Part shown: positions 26,987-35,231 of the stretch, piece after piece
Position numbering within the stretch: the stretch's first letter is position 1
Layout of the letters: every line of letters begins with the position of its first letter
From: a methanogenic archaeon mixed culture ISO4-G1
GTDB taxonomy: Archaea; Thermoplasmatota; Thermoplasmata; Methanomassiliicoccales; Methanomethylophilaceae
Length of the DNA stretch: 64,000 nt
Assembly: GCA_001563305.1 (NCBI GenBank)
Contig: CP013703.1
Span: 1-64,000, forward strand
Reading direction: 5' to 3'
Program-made: the position numbers and the translations under genes
Notes under the pieces: generated by a model
Database searches by the model: none
The model's input: the letters and a program-made list of their open reading frames with translations, nothing else
What the model was told of the DNA's origin: nothing

Positions 26987-27625
26987 TTGGCAGAAAAACC
27001 AACCGTAATGGCCGTGCAGAAAGCACTCGAGGGTGCAAAGAAGCGCAACTTTACTGAGACGGTTGAGTTGGCCATCAATCTCGTGGATGTCGATCTGACT
27101 ATCCCCAAGAACCGTATCCAGGAGGATATCATTCTCCCGAACGGACGTGGAAAGACAGTGAAGATCTGCGTCATTGGTGGTGGCGAACTAGCCTTGAAAG
27201 CCAAGGACGTGGCCGATCTCGTGATCACACCCGAGGAACTCGGAACGATCGCGGACGACAAGAAACAGGCAAAGAAGATCGCGAACAGTACCACATACTT
27301 CATCGCTGAGGCACCTATGATGGCTCAGGTCGGTAAGAGACTGGGAACTGTGCTCGGTCCTCGCGGAAAGATGCCGAAACCAATCGCTCCGGGAATGGAT
27401 CCCGCCCCGATGATCGACGGTCTCCGCAAGTCTGTGTCCATCAGAACGAAAGACAGGAAGACATTCCATGCACCCGTCGGATCCGCCGACATGAGCGCAG
27501 AGGACATCGCCGAGAACATCGACGTCATCCTCAAGCGTGTTGAGTCCCGCCTTGAGAAGGGTAGGCACAACATCGCCTCCGCTTATGTCAAGACCACGAT
27601 GGGTCCCTCGGAGAAGATCCTGTGA
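26987..27625 (+). CDS. rpl1: Ribosomal protein uL1
   Basis: L1 forms the mobile stalk at the tRNA exit side of the large subunit and is a known translational repressor in methanogens. The 212-residue protein shows family motifs: PNGRGKTVKICVIGGGE, the region GKRLGTVLGPRGKMPKPI, and the C-terminal ENIDVILKRVESRLEKG. The start is TTG at 26987, six bases after AGGAGGA. It opens the rpl1-rpl10-rpl12 operon behind its own promoter and leader hairpin. Confidence 0.96.
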   Translation: MAEKPTVMAVQKALEGAKKRNFTETVELAINLVDVDLTIPKNRIQEDIILPNGRGKTVKICVIGGGELALKAKDVADLVITPEELGTIADDKKQAKKIANSTTYFIAEAPMMAQVGKRLGTVLGPRGKMPKPIAPGMDPAPMIDGLRKSVSIRTKDRKTFHAPVGSADMSAEDIAENIDVILKRVESRLEKGRHNIASAYVKTTMGPSEKIL

Positions 27626-27637
27626 GGAGGTTTTAAG

Positions 27638-28642
27638 ATGGCACACGTCGCAACTTGGAAGAAGGATCTGGTGAGCGAGCTGGTACAGGATATGCGCGAG
27701 GCTCCAGTCGTCGCAGTCGTCGACATGGAGAACATCCCCGGACAGCAGATCCAGTCCATGAGGGCAGGACTCAGGGCTCACGCCAAGCTCAAGATGACCA
27801 AGAACAAGCTCATGCGCTTGGCCTTGGCCGAAGTGGCAGCGGACAAGCCCGGAATCGAGGCTCTCGAGGACAGTGTCGACGGTCAGTGCGCGATCATCAC
27901 CACTGACATGGACCCCTTCAAGCTGTACGCACAGCTGAAGAAGACCATGACACCCGCACCTGCAAAGGCAGGACAGCTGGCGCCCTTCGACATCGTTGTA
28001 CCCAAGGGACCGACCCCGTTCGGACCCGGCCCGATCATCGGTGAACTTCAGAAGATAGGCCTTCCCGCAGCAATTGAGGGAGGAAAGATAGGAATCAAGA
28101 AGGATACGACGCTCGTTAAGCAGGGAGAACCTATCCCCGCGAACGTAGCCGCCATGCTCCCCAAACTGGAGATCCTTCCGATGGTCGTAGGACTTGACCT
28201 CAGGGCCGCCTACGAGGACGGAACGGTCTACCACAAGGATGTATTGGACATTCCTGAGGATTACTACGCTAACATGTTCGCTACGGCAGCGTACAATGCA
28301 CTGGCACTCGGTGTCGAGATCGCGTTCCCCACAAAGGCCACGATCGAGCCGCTCGTCGCTAAGGCATACAGAGAGGCACTCGCCGTCTCCGTCGCAGCCG
28401 CGATACCGACCAAAGAGAATATCGACATACTCTTGGCAAAGGCAGATGCTCAGATGCTGTCTGTTGCCTCCGCTAGCGGATACCAGAGCGATGCAGTCGC
28501 AGCAAGGGCAGGAGCCGTTGCCGCAGCAGCGCCCGTTGCAGCCACAGCCGCCGCACCCGCAGAAGAGAGTGTGAAAGAGGATGAACCCGAGGAAGTTAGT
28601 GAGGAGGATGCAGCAGCAGGCCTCTCAGCACTCTTCGGATGA
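27638..28642 (+). CDS. rpl10: Ribosomal protein uL10 (stalk base P0)
   Basis: P0 carries the L12 dimers and anchors the stalk to rRNA. The 334-residue protein has the full archaeal layout: an rRNA-binding domain (about residues 1-105), an insert domain (about 110-180), helical L12-binding spine segments (about 230-285) and an alanine-rich hinge leading to the acidic tail [14 protein letters not shown], which recruits elongation factors. That tail is shared with L12. A GAGGAGG ribosome site precedes the ATG, 12 bases after rpl1. Confidence 0.95.
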   Translation: MAHVATWKKDLVSELVQDMREAPVVAVVDMENIPGQQIQSMRAGLRAHAKLKMTKNKLMRLALAEVAADKPGIEALEDSVDGQCAIITTDMDPFKLYAQLKKTMTPAPAKAGQLAPFDIVVPKGPTPFGPGPIIGELQKIGLPAAIEGGKIGIKKDTTLVKQGEPIPANVAAMLPKLEILPMVVGLDLRAAYEDGTVYHKDVLDIPEDYYANMFATAAYNALALGVEIAFPTKATIEPLVAKAYREALAVSVAAAIPTKENIDILLAKADAQMLSVASASGYQSDAVAARAGAVAAAAPVAATAAAPAEESVKEDEPEEVSEEDAAAGLSALFG

Positions 28643-28663
28643 AGATAAAAGGAGTTGAATTAA

Positions 28664-28975
28664 ATGGAGTATATCTACAGCGCAATGGTGCTCTACTCTG
28701 CTGGCAAGGACATCACCGAGGACGCAATCAAGGCAGTCCTCACAGCCGCCGGAGTCGACGCTGACGCAGCAAAGATCAAAGCACTGGTTGCATCTCTCGA
28801 GGGAGTCAACATTGCAGATGCCATCGCGAACGCCGCAGTCGCAGCGCCCGCAGCAGCACCTGCAGCCGGAGCCGCCCCCGCAGCAGCCGCCGCACCTGCA
28901 GCCGCCGAGGAACCCGAGGTCGAGCAGGTCAGCGAAGAGGATGCAGCAGCAGGTCTCTCTGCTCTCTTCGGATGA
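28664..28975 (+). CDS. rpl12: Ribosomal protein P1/L12 (stalk)
   Basis: L12 dimers form the flexible stalk that recruits translation GTPases. The 103-residue protein has an N-terminal helical dimerisation domain (about residues 1-55), an alanine/proline hinge (about 60-85) and the acidic tail [14 protein letters not shown], the same as the last residues of P0. The ribosome site is AAGGAGTTGA. It ends the rpl1-rpl10-rpl12 operon. Confidence 0.95.
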   Translation: MEYIYSAMVLYSAGKDITEDAIKAVLTAAGVDADAAKIKALVASLEGVNIADAIANAAVAAPAAAPAAGAAPAAAAAPAAAEEPEVEQVSEEDAAAGLSALFG

Positions 28976-29090
28976 ACGTTCAGTTGATCTAAGAGTCAAT
29001 ACAAACCACTTACCACACCCTTGTGGTTTCTTTTCTCATCCATACTGTGGACAGGATTATACACGTCCCAAGACATACAGTGTCGTTAAG

Positions 29091-29858
29091 ATGGCCGATG
29101 TTCTCGTAATCGCATGCGGCGGAGGAGCCAACAACGCCTTGAAGAAGGAGGCAGAGGAGGGCGCCTTCCCGATCGAGAGGGTCACAAGGGACGGATCCAC
29201 GATACCCATCGACGACCGTCTGGCACTTTCGGAACTATTCAATTCTTACCGTGTGATAATGCCGTTCAGCATCCTCGGCGGTGCGGTGGGTTCCGATGCC
29301 ATAGGGGACATCATCTCATGCGCCAAGGAGGCCGGCTGCCGCGTCGTGTCCGTCTTCGGCATCCCGATGGCCCTGGAGCCCGAACGCCGCCGGAAGGCGC
29401 TGGAGATGCTGCCTTCGCTTTCATCCCAATCCGATTGCACAATGGTCCTGGACATGCAGAAGTCCATGGAGCTCAACATGGAATACGACGAGAACAAGCT
29501 CTGGGAGAACTACATCAGGATGAGCGACCGCATGCTGGCAGGCACCATCGGCGCCCTCATAGAGTCCACGGAGGGGCCGTTCTTCACGGTCTTCAGCGAG
29601 GGGCTGTACTCCTTCGTCCCGTTCTACGACGTGCTTCCGGTGAACGCCGTGCTGAAATCGTGGGACCGCATGCTCTTCGACAGCGGCCACGCCGGGGACG
29701 GTGCGGTCGTGATGGTGGGATCCAACATCAAGACCCCGGAGATCGAGGATATCAAGAATCAGATCGTGACCAGATACGGGGTGATGCCGGAAGTACTGAT
29801 AAGGTCGGATCCGGATGATTCCAAAGTGGTTGTCTTCAGGGCGATGGAGCCCTTCTGA
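29091..29858 (+). CDS. Compact divergent FtsZ/tubulin-family protein
   Basis: The 255-residue protein resembles FtsZ from end to end but is about 100 residues shorter. VIACGGGANNALKK at the start corresponds to the first nucleotide-binding loop of FtsZ. GGAVGSDAIGDIISCAKEAG stands where FtsZ has its GGGTGTG signature. SVFGIPMALEPERRRKALE matches the strand and helix that follow it. The end (GDGAVVMVGSNIKTPEIEDI) looks like the C-terminal domain. The T7 loop with the NxDxxD residues that drive GTP hydrolysis is not seen, so it may bind nucleotide without normal turnover. A GATTATACAC promoter lies just upstream, and the gene stands alone. It may be a regulator or scaffold related to cell division; this is inference. 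Confidence 0.72.
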   Translation: MADVLVIACGGGANNALKKEAEEGAFPIERVTRDGSTIPIDDRLALSELFNSYRVIMPFSILGGAVGSDAIGDIISCAKEAGCRVVSVFGIPMALEPERRRKALEMLPSLSSQSDCTMVLDMQKSMELNMEYDENKLWENYIRMSDRMLAGTIGALIESTEGPFFTVFSEGLYSFVPFYDVLPVNAVLKSWDRMLFDSGHAGDGAVVMVGSNIKTPEIEDIKNQIVTRYGVMPEVLIRSDPDDSKVVVFRAMEPF

Positions 29859-29859
29859 C

Positions 29860-30591
29860 TCATTCCTTCCTGTCCTTGTTCCAGGGCTTCCCGTACTTGA
29901 GATACTTCGCCGCGTCGCCGAACACGCCCATGAGCGTGTTGTACTCGTATTTGGTGGGGATCGCGCGCCCCATCATCCTCCTAAACATGATGGTGGTGTT
30001 GTTCCTCCTCTCCTTGGGATAATCCACGGCATCCAGGAGATCGCCGAAATACGCGAACATGAGCTCCTTCTCGTTCTTGTCCGCGGGCTCCGGCCTCCTG
30101 GGTTCGGAATGCATCGCCTGGAAGAACTCGTAGAGCACGGTGTGCGCAGCGTGCGAGAGGTTGAGGATCGGATACTCGTCGCTGGCGGGTATCGTCACAA
30201 GTACATCGCAGTAGTTCAGCTCGTCCTGCAGGAGCCCTATGTCCTCCCTTCCGAACACGACGGCGATCTTCTCCGTGTATCCGCGGCAGTGCTCGGCGAA
30301 CTCCCTCACCGGCATAGGCACGCGGGTGTAGTTGCTGTCGCCCTTGGTGACGACCCCGCTCGTCCCGACTACGAGGAAGCAGTCCTTGGTGGCCTCCTCG
30401 AGGGAACTAACGATGACCACGTTGTCCAGGATGTCCGCCCCGTGCTTGGATCTGCGGTATGCGTCGTCCCCAAGCTCGCAGGGGTTCACGAGATACAGCT
30501 CCTTGATGTCAAAGTTGGCCATGGATCTGGCGATCGCACCGACGTTCCCCTCGTATTTGGGACCGACTACCACTACACGGATTTCGGGCAT
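29860..30591 (-). CDS. TrmJ-like SPOUT RNA 2'-O-methyltransferase
   Basis: The 243-residue protein belongs to the SpoU/TrmH class, group 1 (TrmJ), which methylates ribose 2'-OH, in archaea usually at position 32 of tRNA. The three SPOUT motifs are visible: GPKYEGNVGAIARSMANF at the N-terminus, AVVFGREDIGLLQDEL, and IPASDEYPILNLSHAAHTVL containing the knot region that binds S-adenosylmethionine. A C-terminal helical extension matches TrmJ. It converges on the FtsZ-like gene with one base between the stop codons. Confidence 0.88.
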   Translation of the reverse strand: MPEIRVVVVGPKYEGNVGAIARSMANFDIKELYLVNPCELGDDAYRRSKHGADILDNVVIVSSLEEATKDCFLVVGTSGVVTKGDSNYTRVPMPVREFAEHCRGYTEKIAVVFGREDIGLLQDELNYCDVLVTIPASDEYPILNLSHAAHTVLYEFFQAMHSEPRRPEPADKNEKELMFAYFGDLLDAVDYPKERRNNTTIMFRRMMGRAIPTKYEYNTLMGVFGDAAKYLKYGKPWNKDRKE

Positions 30592-30663
30592 GAACGGGAC
30601 AGAAACTATTCCGTTAATAATCGTATCGAGTGGATAATTCGATTCACGGGCAGCAGTTATCGA

Positions 30664-30691
30664 TGTTAATTCTTACCCATCACAATTAACA
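30664..30691. promoter_or_regulatory. Inverted repeat upstream of RNA copy B
   Basis: The 7-base arms TGTTAAT and ATTAACA are exact complements, 14 bases apart, ending 17 bases before the TATA box of RNA copy B. The same repeat is not present at copy A. It could be an activator or repressor site, or it could belong to the divergent methyltransferase gene. Confidence 0.3.
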
Positions 30692-30707
30692 TAGCCAGAT
30701 GACTAAG

Positions 30708-30717
30708 TTTTTTAAAG
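30708..30717 (+). promoter_or_regulatory. TATA box of RNA copy B
   Basis: The element TTTTTTAAAG is followed by CCTAGATAGCGGGT. This stretch differs by a single base from the promoter of RNA copy A. The conserved CGTTA, 23 bases downstream of the box, is the predicted start of transcription in both. Confidence 0.65.
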
Positions 30718-30734
30718 CCTAGATAGCGGGTTTC

Positions 30735-30978
30735 CGTTAGAAATAGTGAGCAAGGGCATGGTCATTACGCCGGGGATGAAGTCCAATGTACAGTGGGCTT
30801 CTGTCCTAGTACGTTGGGCTCGACCCGAGTTCTTCCGAAGGAGGTGAAAATACGTCCGAAAAGGAAGACCAGGGCCGTAGGCTCCAACTTAGGGTCCTGG
30901 TCTGTTTAGTGATCCGGGTTATGCTCGGATTGCTAATCGGGTTCTTATGAACTCTGAGACCCTCGGGGGCTCTAAACG
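30735..30978 (+). ncRNA. Structured RNA, copy B of a two-copy family
   Basis: This gene-free region aligns along its whole length with the minus-strand copy A. Shared helices are a 10-bp stem (30867-30876 with 30893-30902), a 9-bp stem with loop GGTTATGCT (30908-30934), the hairpin GGGTTC-TTAT-GAACTC (30939-30954), the pairing GTCCAATG/CGTTGGGC (30781-30788 with 30812-30819), a small hairpin CTCG-ACC-CGAG just after it, and a terminal GAG..CTC hairpin (30956-30972) followed by TAAACG in both copies. In the 10-bp stem a T-A pair of copy A is C-G here and a G-C pair is G-T, so pairing rather than sequence is conserved. GGAGGTGA at 30840-30847 is a perfect complement of the 16S anti-Shine-Dalgarno core. 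Ends are estimates; function unknown. Confidence 0.75.
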
Positions 30979-31115
30979 TTCAAAGAACCGATTATTCGAT
31001 TAAGTTCATGATTTATATATTGTGCCCCCAGCCGTCGGTCGCTAGTGCATCTTTATCTACACCGTAGGGAATCGGGTACCATTATGCTCCGCATGATGCG
31101 GAAGAGGAAGATCGA

Positions 31116-31874
31116 ATGGATATACCGAAGGATCATCCAAGATACAAATCATTGATGACAAGGGAACGTCTGGCACATATGGTGGAAGAGGGGCTTGTCA
31201 CCCCTACCGGGCTGATATCCCACGGAAGGGGAGAGGCCTACGACTATCTCATGGGGGAGAAGAGCATCCCTCCCGCCCTCGAGGCAGAGAAGGTCGCCGC
31301 GGCGTATCTCCTGAGGGCGAAGAACCCTGTGGTATGCGTAAACGGGAACGCGGCGGCGCTGGACCCCGAGAACCTCATAGCTCTGGCGAAGGCCGTCCCG
31401 GCCAAGATGGAGGTCAACCTGTTCCACAGGACCCCCGAGAGGATGGAGGGACTGATCTCCTATCTGGAGTCGAAGGGCGCCGAGAACGTCCTGGGAAGGG
31501 TACCGGACTGCAGGATCCAGGGTCTGAACCACGATCGCGCCCTGTGCACCAAGGAGGGGATCTTCGACAGCGATGTGATAGTGGTACCGATAGAGGACGG
31601 CGACCGCGCAGAGGCGCTGGTCTCGATGGGAAAGGTCGTCATTTCCATCGACCTCAACCCCCTGTCCCGCACCTCATGCAAGGCAACGGTGCCGATCTCC
31701 GACGAGATGACCCGTGCGCTGGAAAATATCATCAAATTCATCCAGGAACTCAGGGGCGACGAACAGGCAATGCTTAAAATTATCAGCCAATACAGTAGCC
31801 AAAAGAACCGTCGCGAGACCGTGAAGTACATCTGCGATTCGCTGATGTCAGGTTTCGGAACGGAGGATGATTAA
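31116..31874 (+). CDS. 4-phosphopantoate--beta-alanine ligase (archaeal CoA pathway)
   Basis: This enzyme makes 4'-phosphopantothenate from phosphopantoate and beta-alanine with ATP, replacing bacterial PanC in archaeal coenzyme A synthesis. The 252-residue protein matches the COG1701 family over its length, with TPTGLISHGRGEAYDYLMGE near the N-terminus and VNLFHRTPERM, NHDRALCTKEGIF and SIDLNPLSRTS further on. A GAGGAAGA ribosome site precedes the ATG. The 5' leader contains the hairpin CCGCATGATGCGG (31089-31101) just before that site. The stop directly abuts the ahcY start. Confidence 0.9.
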   Translation: MDIPKDHPRYKSLMTRERLAHMVEEGLVTPTGLISHGRGEAYDYLMGEKSIPPALEAEKVAAAYLLRAKNPVVCVNGNAAALDPENLIALAKAVPAKMEVNLFHRTPERMEGLISYLESKGAENVLGRVPDCRIQGLNHDRALCTKEGIFDSDVIVVPIEDGDRAEALVSMGKVVISIDLNPLSRTSCKATVPISDEMTRALENIIKFIQELRGDEQAMLKIISQYSSQKNRRETVKYICDSLMSGFGTEDD

Positions 31875-33113
31875 ATGGATGATCTCGTCAAACAGGGATC
31901 CCTGAGGCTGCACTGGGTCGAGACCCACATGCCGGTCCTTCAGGAGATCAGGAAGAATTTCATCAAGGAGCAGCCTCTGGCAGGGCTCAAGATCGGAATG
32001 GCCCTCCACACGGAGGCCAAGACAGGTATGCTCGCCATCACCCTCGCGGATGCGGGAGCGAACATACGTCTCGCCAGCTGCAACCCGCTCTCGACGGACG
32101 ACTCCGTCGCGATGGCGCTCCGCGACGAATACGGACTCGACGTCTTCGCAAAGAAATGGGAGAGCCAGGAGGAGTACTACGCCAACCTCAACTCGGTCCT
32201 GAACATGAATCCCGATTTCATCATAGACGACGGTGCGGACCTCATCACCATGGTCCACACCACACGTAAGGAGGTCCTTCCCAACGTGAAGGCCGCCAAC
32301 GAGGAGACCACCACAGGTGTCACTCGCCTCAAGGCCATGGCGGCGGACGGTACGCTCCAGTTCCCCGTCCTCGACGTCAACGACGCCAAGATGAAGTTCC
32401 TCTTCGACAACAGGTACGGTACCGGCCAGTCCGCATTCGACGGGTGGATGAACGCCACCAACCTCCTGGTCGCAGGCAAGAACCTTGTCGTCGCAGGATA
32501 CGGATGGTGCGGAAAGGGGATCGCCATGAGGGCCAAGGGACTGGGCGCCCACGTCATCGTCACGGAAGTGGACCCGGTCAAGGCCATCGAGGCCAAGATG
32601 GACGGTTTCGAGGTCATGAGGATGATCGACGCCGTCAAGGTCGCCGACATGGTGTTCACCGTCACGGGATGCAAGGACATCCTCGCACTGGAGCACTTCC
32701 AGGTCATGAAGGACGGCTGCGTCTTAGGGAACGTCGGCCACTTCGACAACGAAATCAACAAGGAGCACCTCTACGCCCTTTCGGACACGGTCACAAGGGT
32801 CCGCGACTTCATCGACGAGTACAGGATGAAGGACGGACGCCGCATCTACCTCATCGGAGAGGGACGCCTGATGAACCTGGCGGCAGGCCAGGGACACCCC
32901 GCGGAGATCATGGACATGAGCTTCGCGACGCAGGCCCTCGGTATCGAGTACATGTCCAAGAACTACGACCACCTGGAACCGGTGGTCCACAGGGTCCCGG
33001 ACATGATCGACTCGAAGATCGCCAGCATCAAGCTGGAGTCCATGGGGGTCCTCATCGACCGTCTCAGCGACGAGCAGATAAAGTACACCACGGGATGGAA
33101 GGAAGGCACATGA
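31875..33113 (+). CDS. ahcY: S-adenosylhomocysteine hydrolase
   Basis: The enzyme splits S-adenosylhomocysteine, the by-product of methylations, into homocysteine and adenosine using bound NAD. The 412-residue protein is the short archaeal/bacterial form without the 40-residue insert. The NAD-binding loop GYGWCGKGIAMRAKGLGA is at about residue 212, and KMKFLFDNRYGTGQSAFDG lies just before it. The gene follows the phosphopantoate ligase with no gap and overlaps the following kinase by ATGA. The kinase may remove adenosine and pull the reversible reaction forward. Confidence 0.96.
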   Translation: MDDLVKQGSLRLHWVETHMPVLQEIRKNFIKEQPLAGLKIGMALHTEAKTGMLAITLADAGANIRLASCNPLSTDDSVAMALRDEYGLDVFAKKWESQEEYYANLNSVLNMNPDFIIDDGADLITMVHTTRKEVLPNVKAANEETTTGVTRLKAMAADGTLQFPVLDVNDAKMKFLFDNRYGTGQSAFDGWMNATNLLVAGKNLVVAGYGWCGKGIAMRAKGLGAHVIVTEVDPVKAIEAKMDGFEVMRMIDAVKVADMVFTVTGCKDILALEHFQVMKDGCVLGNVGHFDNEINKEHLYALSDTVTRVRDFIDEYRMKDGRRIYLIGEGRLMNLAAGQGHPAEIMDMSFATQALGIEYMSKNYDHLEPVVHRVPDMIDSKIASIKLESMGVLIDRLSDEQIKYTTGWKEGT

Positions 33114-34033
33114 GCGGCAAGCCCTTCCTGTCCGTCTACGGCCACGTGACCGTGGACCAGATCATGACGGTCAGGAAGTTCCCCGCGCCCAACACCACCG
33201 AGGACATAATCACCAAGCTGACCACCCTCGGGGGGACGGGGACCAACATCGCCGTCGCCGCGGCGAAGCTGGGCTGTCCCACGGCGCTCTGCGCGTTCGT
33301 CGGCAACGACTTCCCCGCGAAGTTCGAGGAGGAGATCAGGGATTCCGGATTGATCCTGGACGAGTTCCTCCACGTGGACAAGTTCGAGACATCGGGAGCG
33401 GTAGTGGTCAACGACCCCGACATGACCCAGAAGGTCGTTTTCTATCAGGGGCCTCAGGGTTTCGGGGACGAGGTGGGCATCAAACTGGAATCCAACGCGA
33501 AGAAGTCGGAGTTCACCCACTTCTGCACCGGCCAGCCCTCGTACTACATCGGTATAATGGACGACATCAAGGGCAAGACCAAGATCGCCGTCGACCCCGC
33601 CCAGGAATCGCACAGGATATGGAACTCGGACAACTTCCCGAAGGCCCTTGCTCTATCGGATTTCCTGTTCTGCAACAACTTCGAGGCGGAATCCCTTAGG
33701 AAGTATCTGGGATTGGGCAGCATCATGGATGCGGACGCGGAGCTCGTCGTCTGCACCAGGGGCGAGGGCGGGAGCACCGCGAAGTTCAACGGGGAGACGT
33801 TCACCGTACCTCCGGTCCAGGCCAAGAAGGTCGTGGACCCCACCGGATGTGGGGACACATACAGGGCAGGTTTCTACACGGCCCTCTACAAGGGATTTGG
33901 CATCCCGGAGGCGCTGACGCTTGCAGCGACCGTAGCATCCTTCGTCATCGAGAAGACCGGCGCCCTGACAAACATCCCCACATGGGACATGGTCTTGGAC
34001 AGGGCCGAGCCCTACATGAAAGAGATCCAATGA
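33110..34033 (+). CDS. PfkB-family kinase, probably adenosine/nucleoside kinase
   Basis: The 307-residue protein is a ribokinase-family sugar or nucleoside kinase. The N-terminal signature GGTGTNIAVAAAKLG (about residue 40) and the C-terminal catalytic motif DPTGCGDTYRAGF (about residue 246, with the second Gly-Asp as anion hole and base) are present, although the motif reads GCGD instead of the usual GAGD. The ATG overlaps the stop of ahcY. Because ahcY makes adenosine, adenosine kinase is the most sensible function, but ribokinase or another specificity cannot be excluded from sequence. Confidence 0.85.
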   Translation: MSGKPFLSVYGHVTVDQIMTVRKFPAPNTTEDIITKLTTLGGTGTNIAVAAAKLGCPTALCAFVGNDFPAKFEEEIRDSGLILDEFLHVDKFETSGAVVVNDPDMTQKVVFYQGPQGFGDEVGIKLESNAKKSEFTHFCTGQPSYYIGIMDDIKGKTKIAVDPAQESHRIWNSDNFPKALALSDFLFCNNFEAESLRKYLGLGSIMDADAELVVCTRGEGGSTAKFNGETFTVPPVQAKKVVDPTGCGDTYRAGFYTALYKGFGIPEALTLAATVASFVIEKTGALTNIPTWDMVLDRAEPYMKEIQ

Positions 34034-34563
34034 CGCTTTTCGCTATCACCGGCACGCCCGGGACGGGCAAGACATCGGTCTCGGAGGAGCTCCGCAGGAG
34101 GGGCTACACAGTCATCGACATGAACCGTCACATCCGCGAGCACGGACTGCTGGGGGATCTAGACGCGAAGAGGGACACCCACGAGGTGGACCTGGACGCG
34201 CTCAACGATTCCCTCGAAGAGTACAGGACGGCGGAAGGCATCGTGCTCATGGACAGCCATCTGTCGCATTTCATGGACTGCAGCGGCATCATCGTAATCA
34301 GGTGCAAACCGGACGTGCTGGCACATCGTCTGGAGGCACGCGGTTACTCCTGCGAGAAGGTCCTTGAGAACGTCCAATCGGAGGTGCTCGATGTGATCCT
34401 CTGCGAGGCCACGGAGTCCGACATCCCTGTCTACGAGGTGGATTCCACCGACGGAGATGTTACGGATTTGGCTAATTCCATAGAGAAAATACTAAAAGGG
34501 GATAGTACTGACTATCTCCCAGGAAAGACCGATTGGTCAGAGGAGATGGACAAATGGTTCTAG
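34030..34563 (+). CDS. AK6-type adenylate kinase (Fap7/Hcr1 family)
   Basis: The 177-residue protein is the archaeal member of the AK6 family, which combines adenylate kinase activity with a role in late small-subunit ribosome assembly in eukaryotes. The P-loop GTPGTGKT is at residues 8-15, and the typical DMNRHIREHGL and MDSHLSHFM segments follow. The start ATG overlaps the stop of the kinase gene. In this operon it could turn the AMP made by adenosine kinase into ADP, linking the three enzymes into an adenosine salvage route. This is an inference from order. Confidence 0.88.
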   Translation: MTLFAITGTPGTGKTSVSEELRRRGYTVIDMNRHIREHGLLGDLDAKRDTHEVDLDALNDSLEEYRTAEGIVLMDSHLSHFMDCSGIIVIRCKPDVLAHRLEARGYSCEKVLENVQSEVLDVILCEATESDIPVYEVDSTDGDVTDLANSIEKILKGDSTDYLPGKTDWSEEMDKWF

Positions 34564-35231
34564 ACGGACAGAGATCGAAGGCGGAATTCGCGCTGGCGCC
34601 GGTCGCCAGGAAGTTCATAAACGTCAATCCCAACACCGTCTCCTGGATCGGGCTGATCATCGCCCTGCTCAGCGGTATCGTGTTCTATCTGAGCGGCTAC
34701 TATGACAGGGAGTGGATGCTCCTCATAGGAGCGATCCTCGTCATCGTCTCCGGTTATTTCGACGCGCTTGACGGCAAGATCGCCAAGCTCGCCGGCAAGT
34801 GCAGCGCCAAGGGGGACTATCTGGATCACGTCTTCGACAGGTATGCGGACGTGTTCATGATCGGAGGTATCGCCTTCTGCGGATACTGGTGCAACCCCTA
34901 CCTCGGAATGCTGGCCCTCGTCGGTGTGCTCCTCACATCCTACATGGGGACCCAGGCCCAGGCCATCGGAGCACCCCGTCTCTACGCGGGTCTGCTCGGC
35001 CGTGCGGACAGGGTCGTCCTCTCGACGCTGTTCCCCCTGCTCCAGCTGATCTTCGGCATGCTCGGTTACGGTTGGTTCACATTCGACATCGGATCCTGGG
35101 CAGTCACCTTCAACTGGCTGACCATCATGATGCTCTGGTTCGCCGTGGTCGGCAACCTGACCGCCATCCAGAGGGCGATCATAACCTGGAACAACCTTAC
35201 CAAGATGGAGAACGAGAAGAAGGATCAGTGA
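34554..35231 (+). CDS. CDP-alcohol phosphatidyltransferase (archaetidylinositol-phosphate synthase-like)
   Basis: This membrane enzyme attaches a polar head group, probably inositol phosphate, to CDP-archaeol. The 225-residue protein has about six membrane helices and the CDP-alcohol transferase motif spread over DALDGKIAKLAG and KGDYLDHVFDRYAD, in which the DG..AK..G...D...D residues bind metal; the usual arginine is lysine. ATG 34554 has GAGGAG upstream and overlaps the previous gene by ten bases. The last seven bases overlap the convergent priL. The exact alcohol substrate is not certain. Confidence 0.88.
   Translation: MVLDGQRSKAEFALAPVARKFINVNPNTVSWIGLIIALLSGIVFYLSGYYDREWMLLIGAILVIVSGYFDALDGKIAKLAGKCSAKGDYLDHVFDRYADVFMIGGIAFCGYWCNPYLGMLALVGVLLTSYMGTQAQAIGAPRLYAGLLGRADRVVLSTLFPLLQLIFGMLGYGWFTFDIGSWAVTFNWLTIMMLWFAVVGNLTAIQRAIITWNNLTKMENEKKDQ

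Noticed and set aside
28976-29090. Possible extra gene between rpl12 and the FtsZ-like gene
   Set aside because: The 115 bases have no supported frame with a ribosome site; they contain only the promoter of the next gene.
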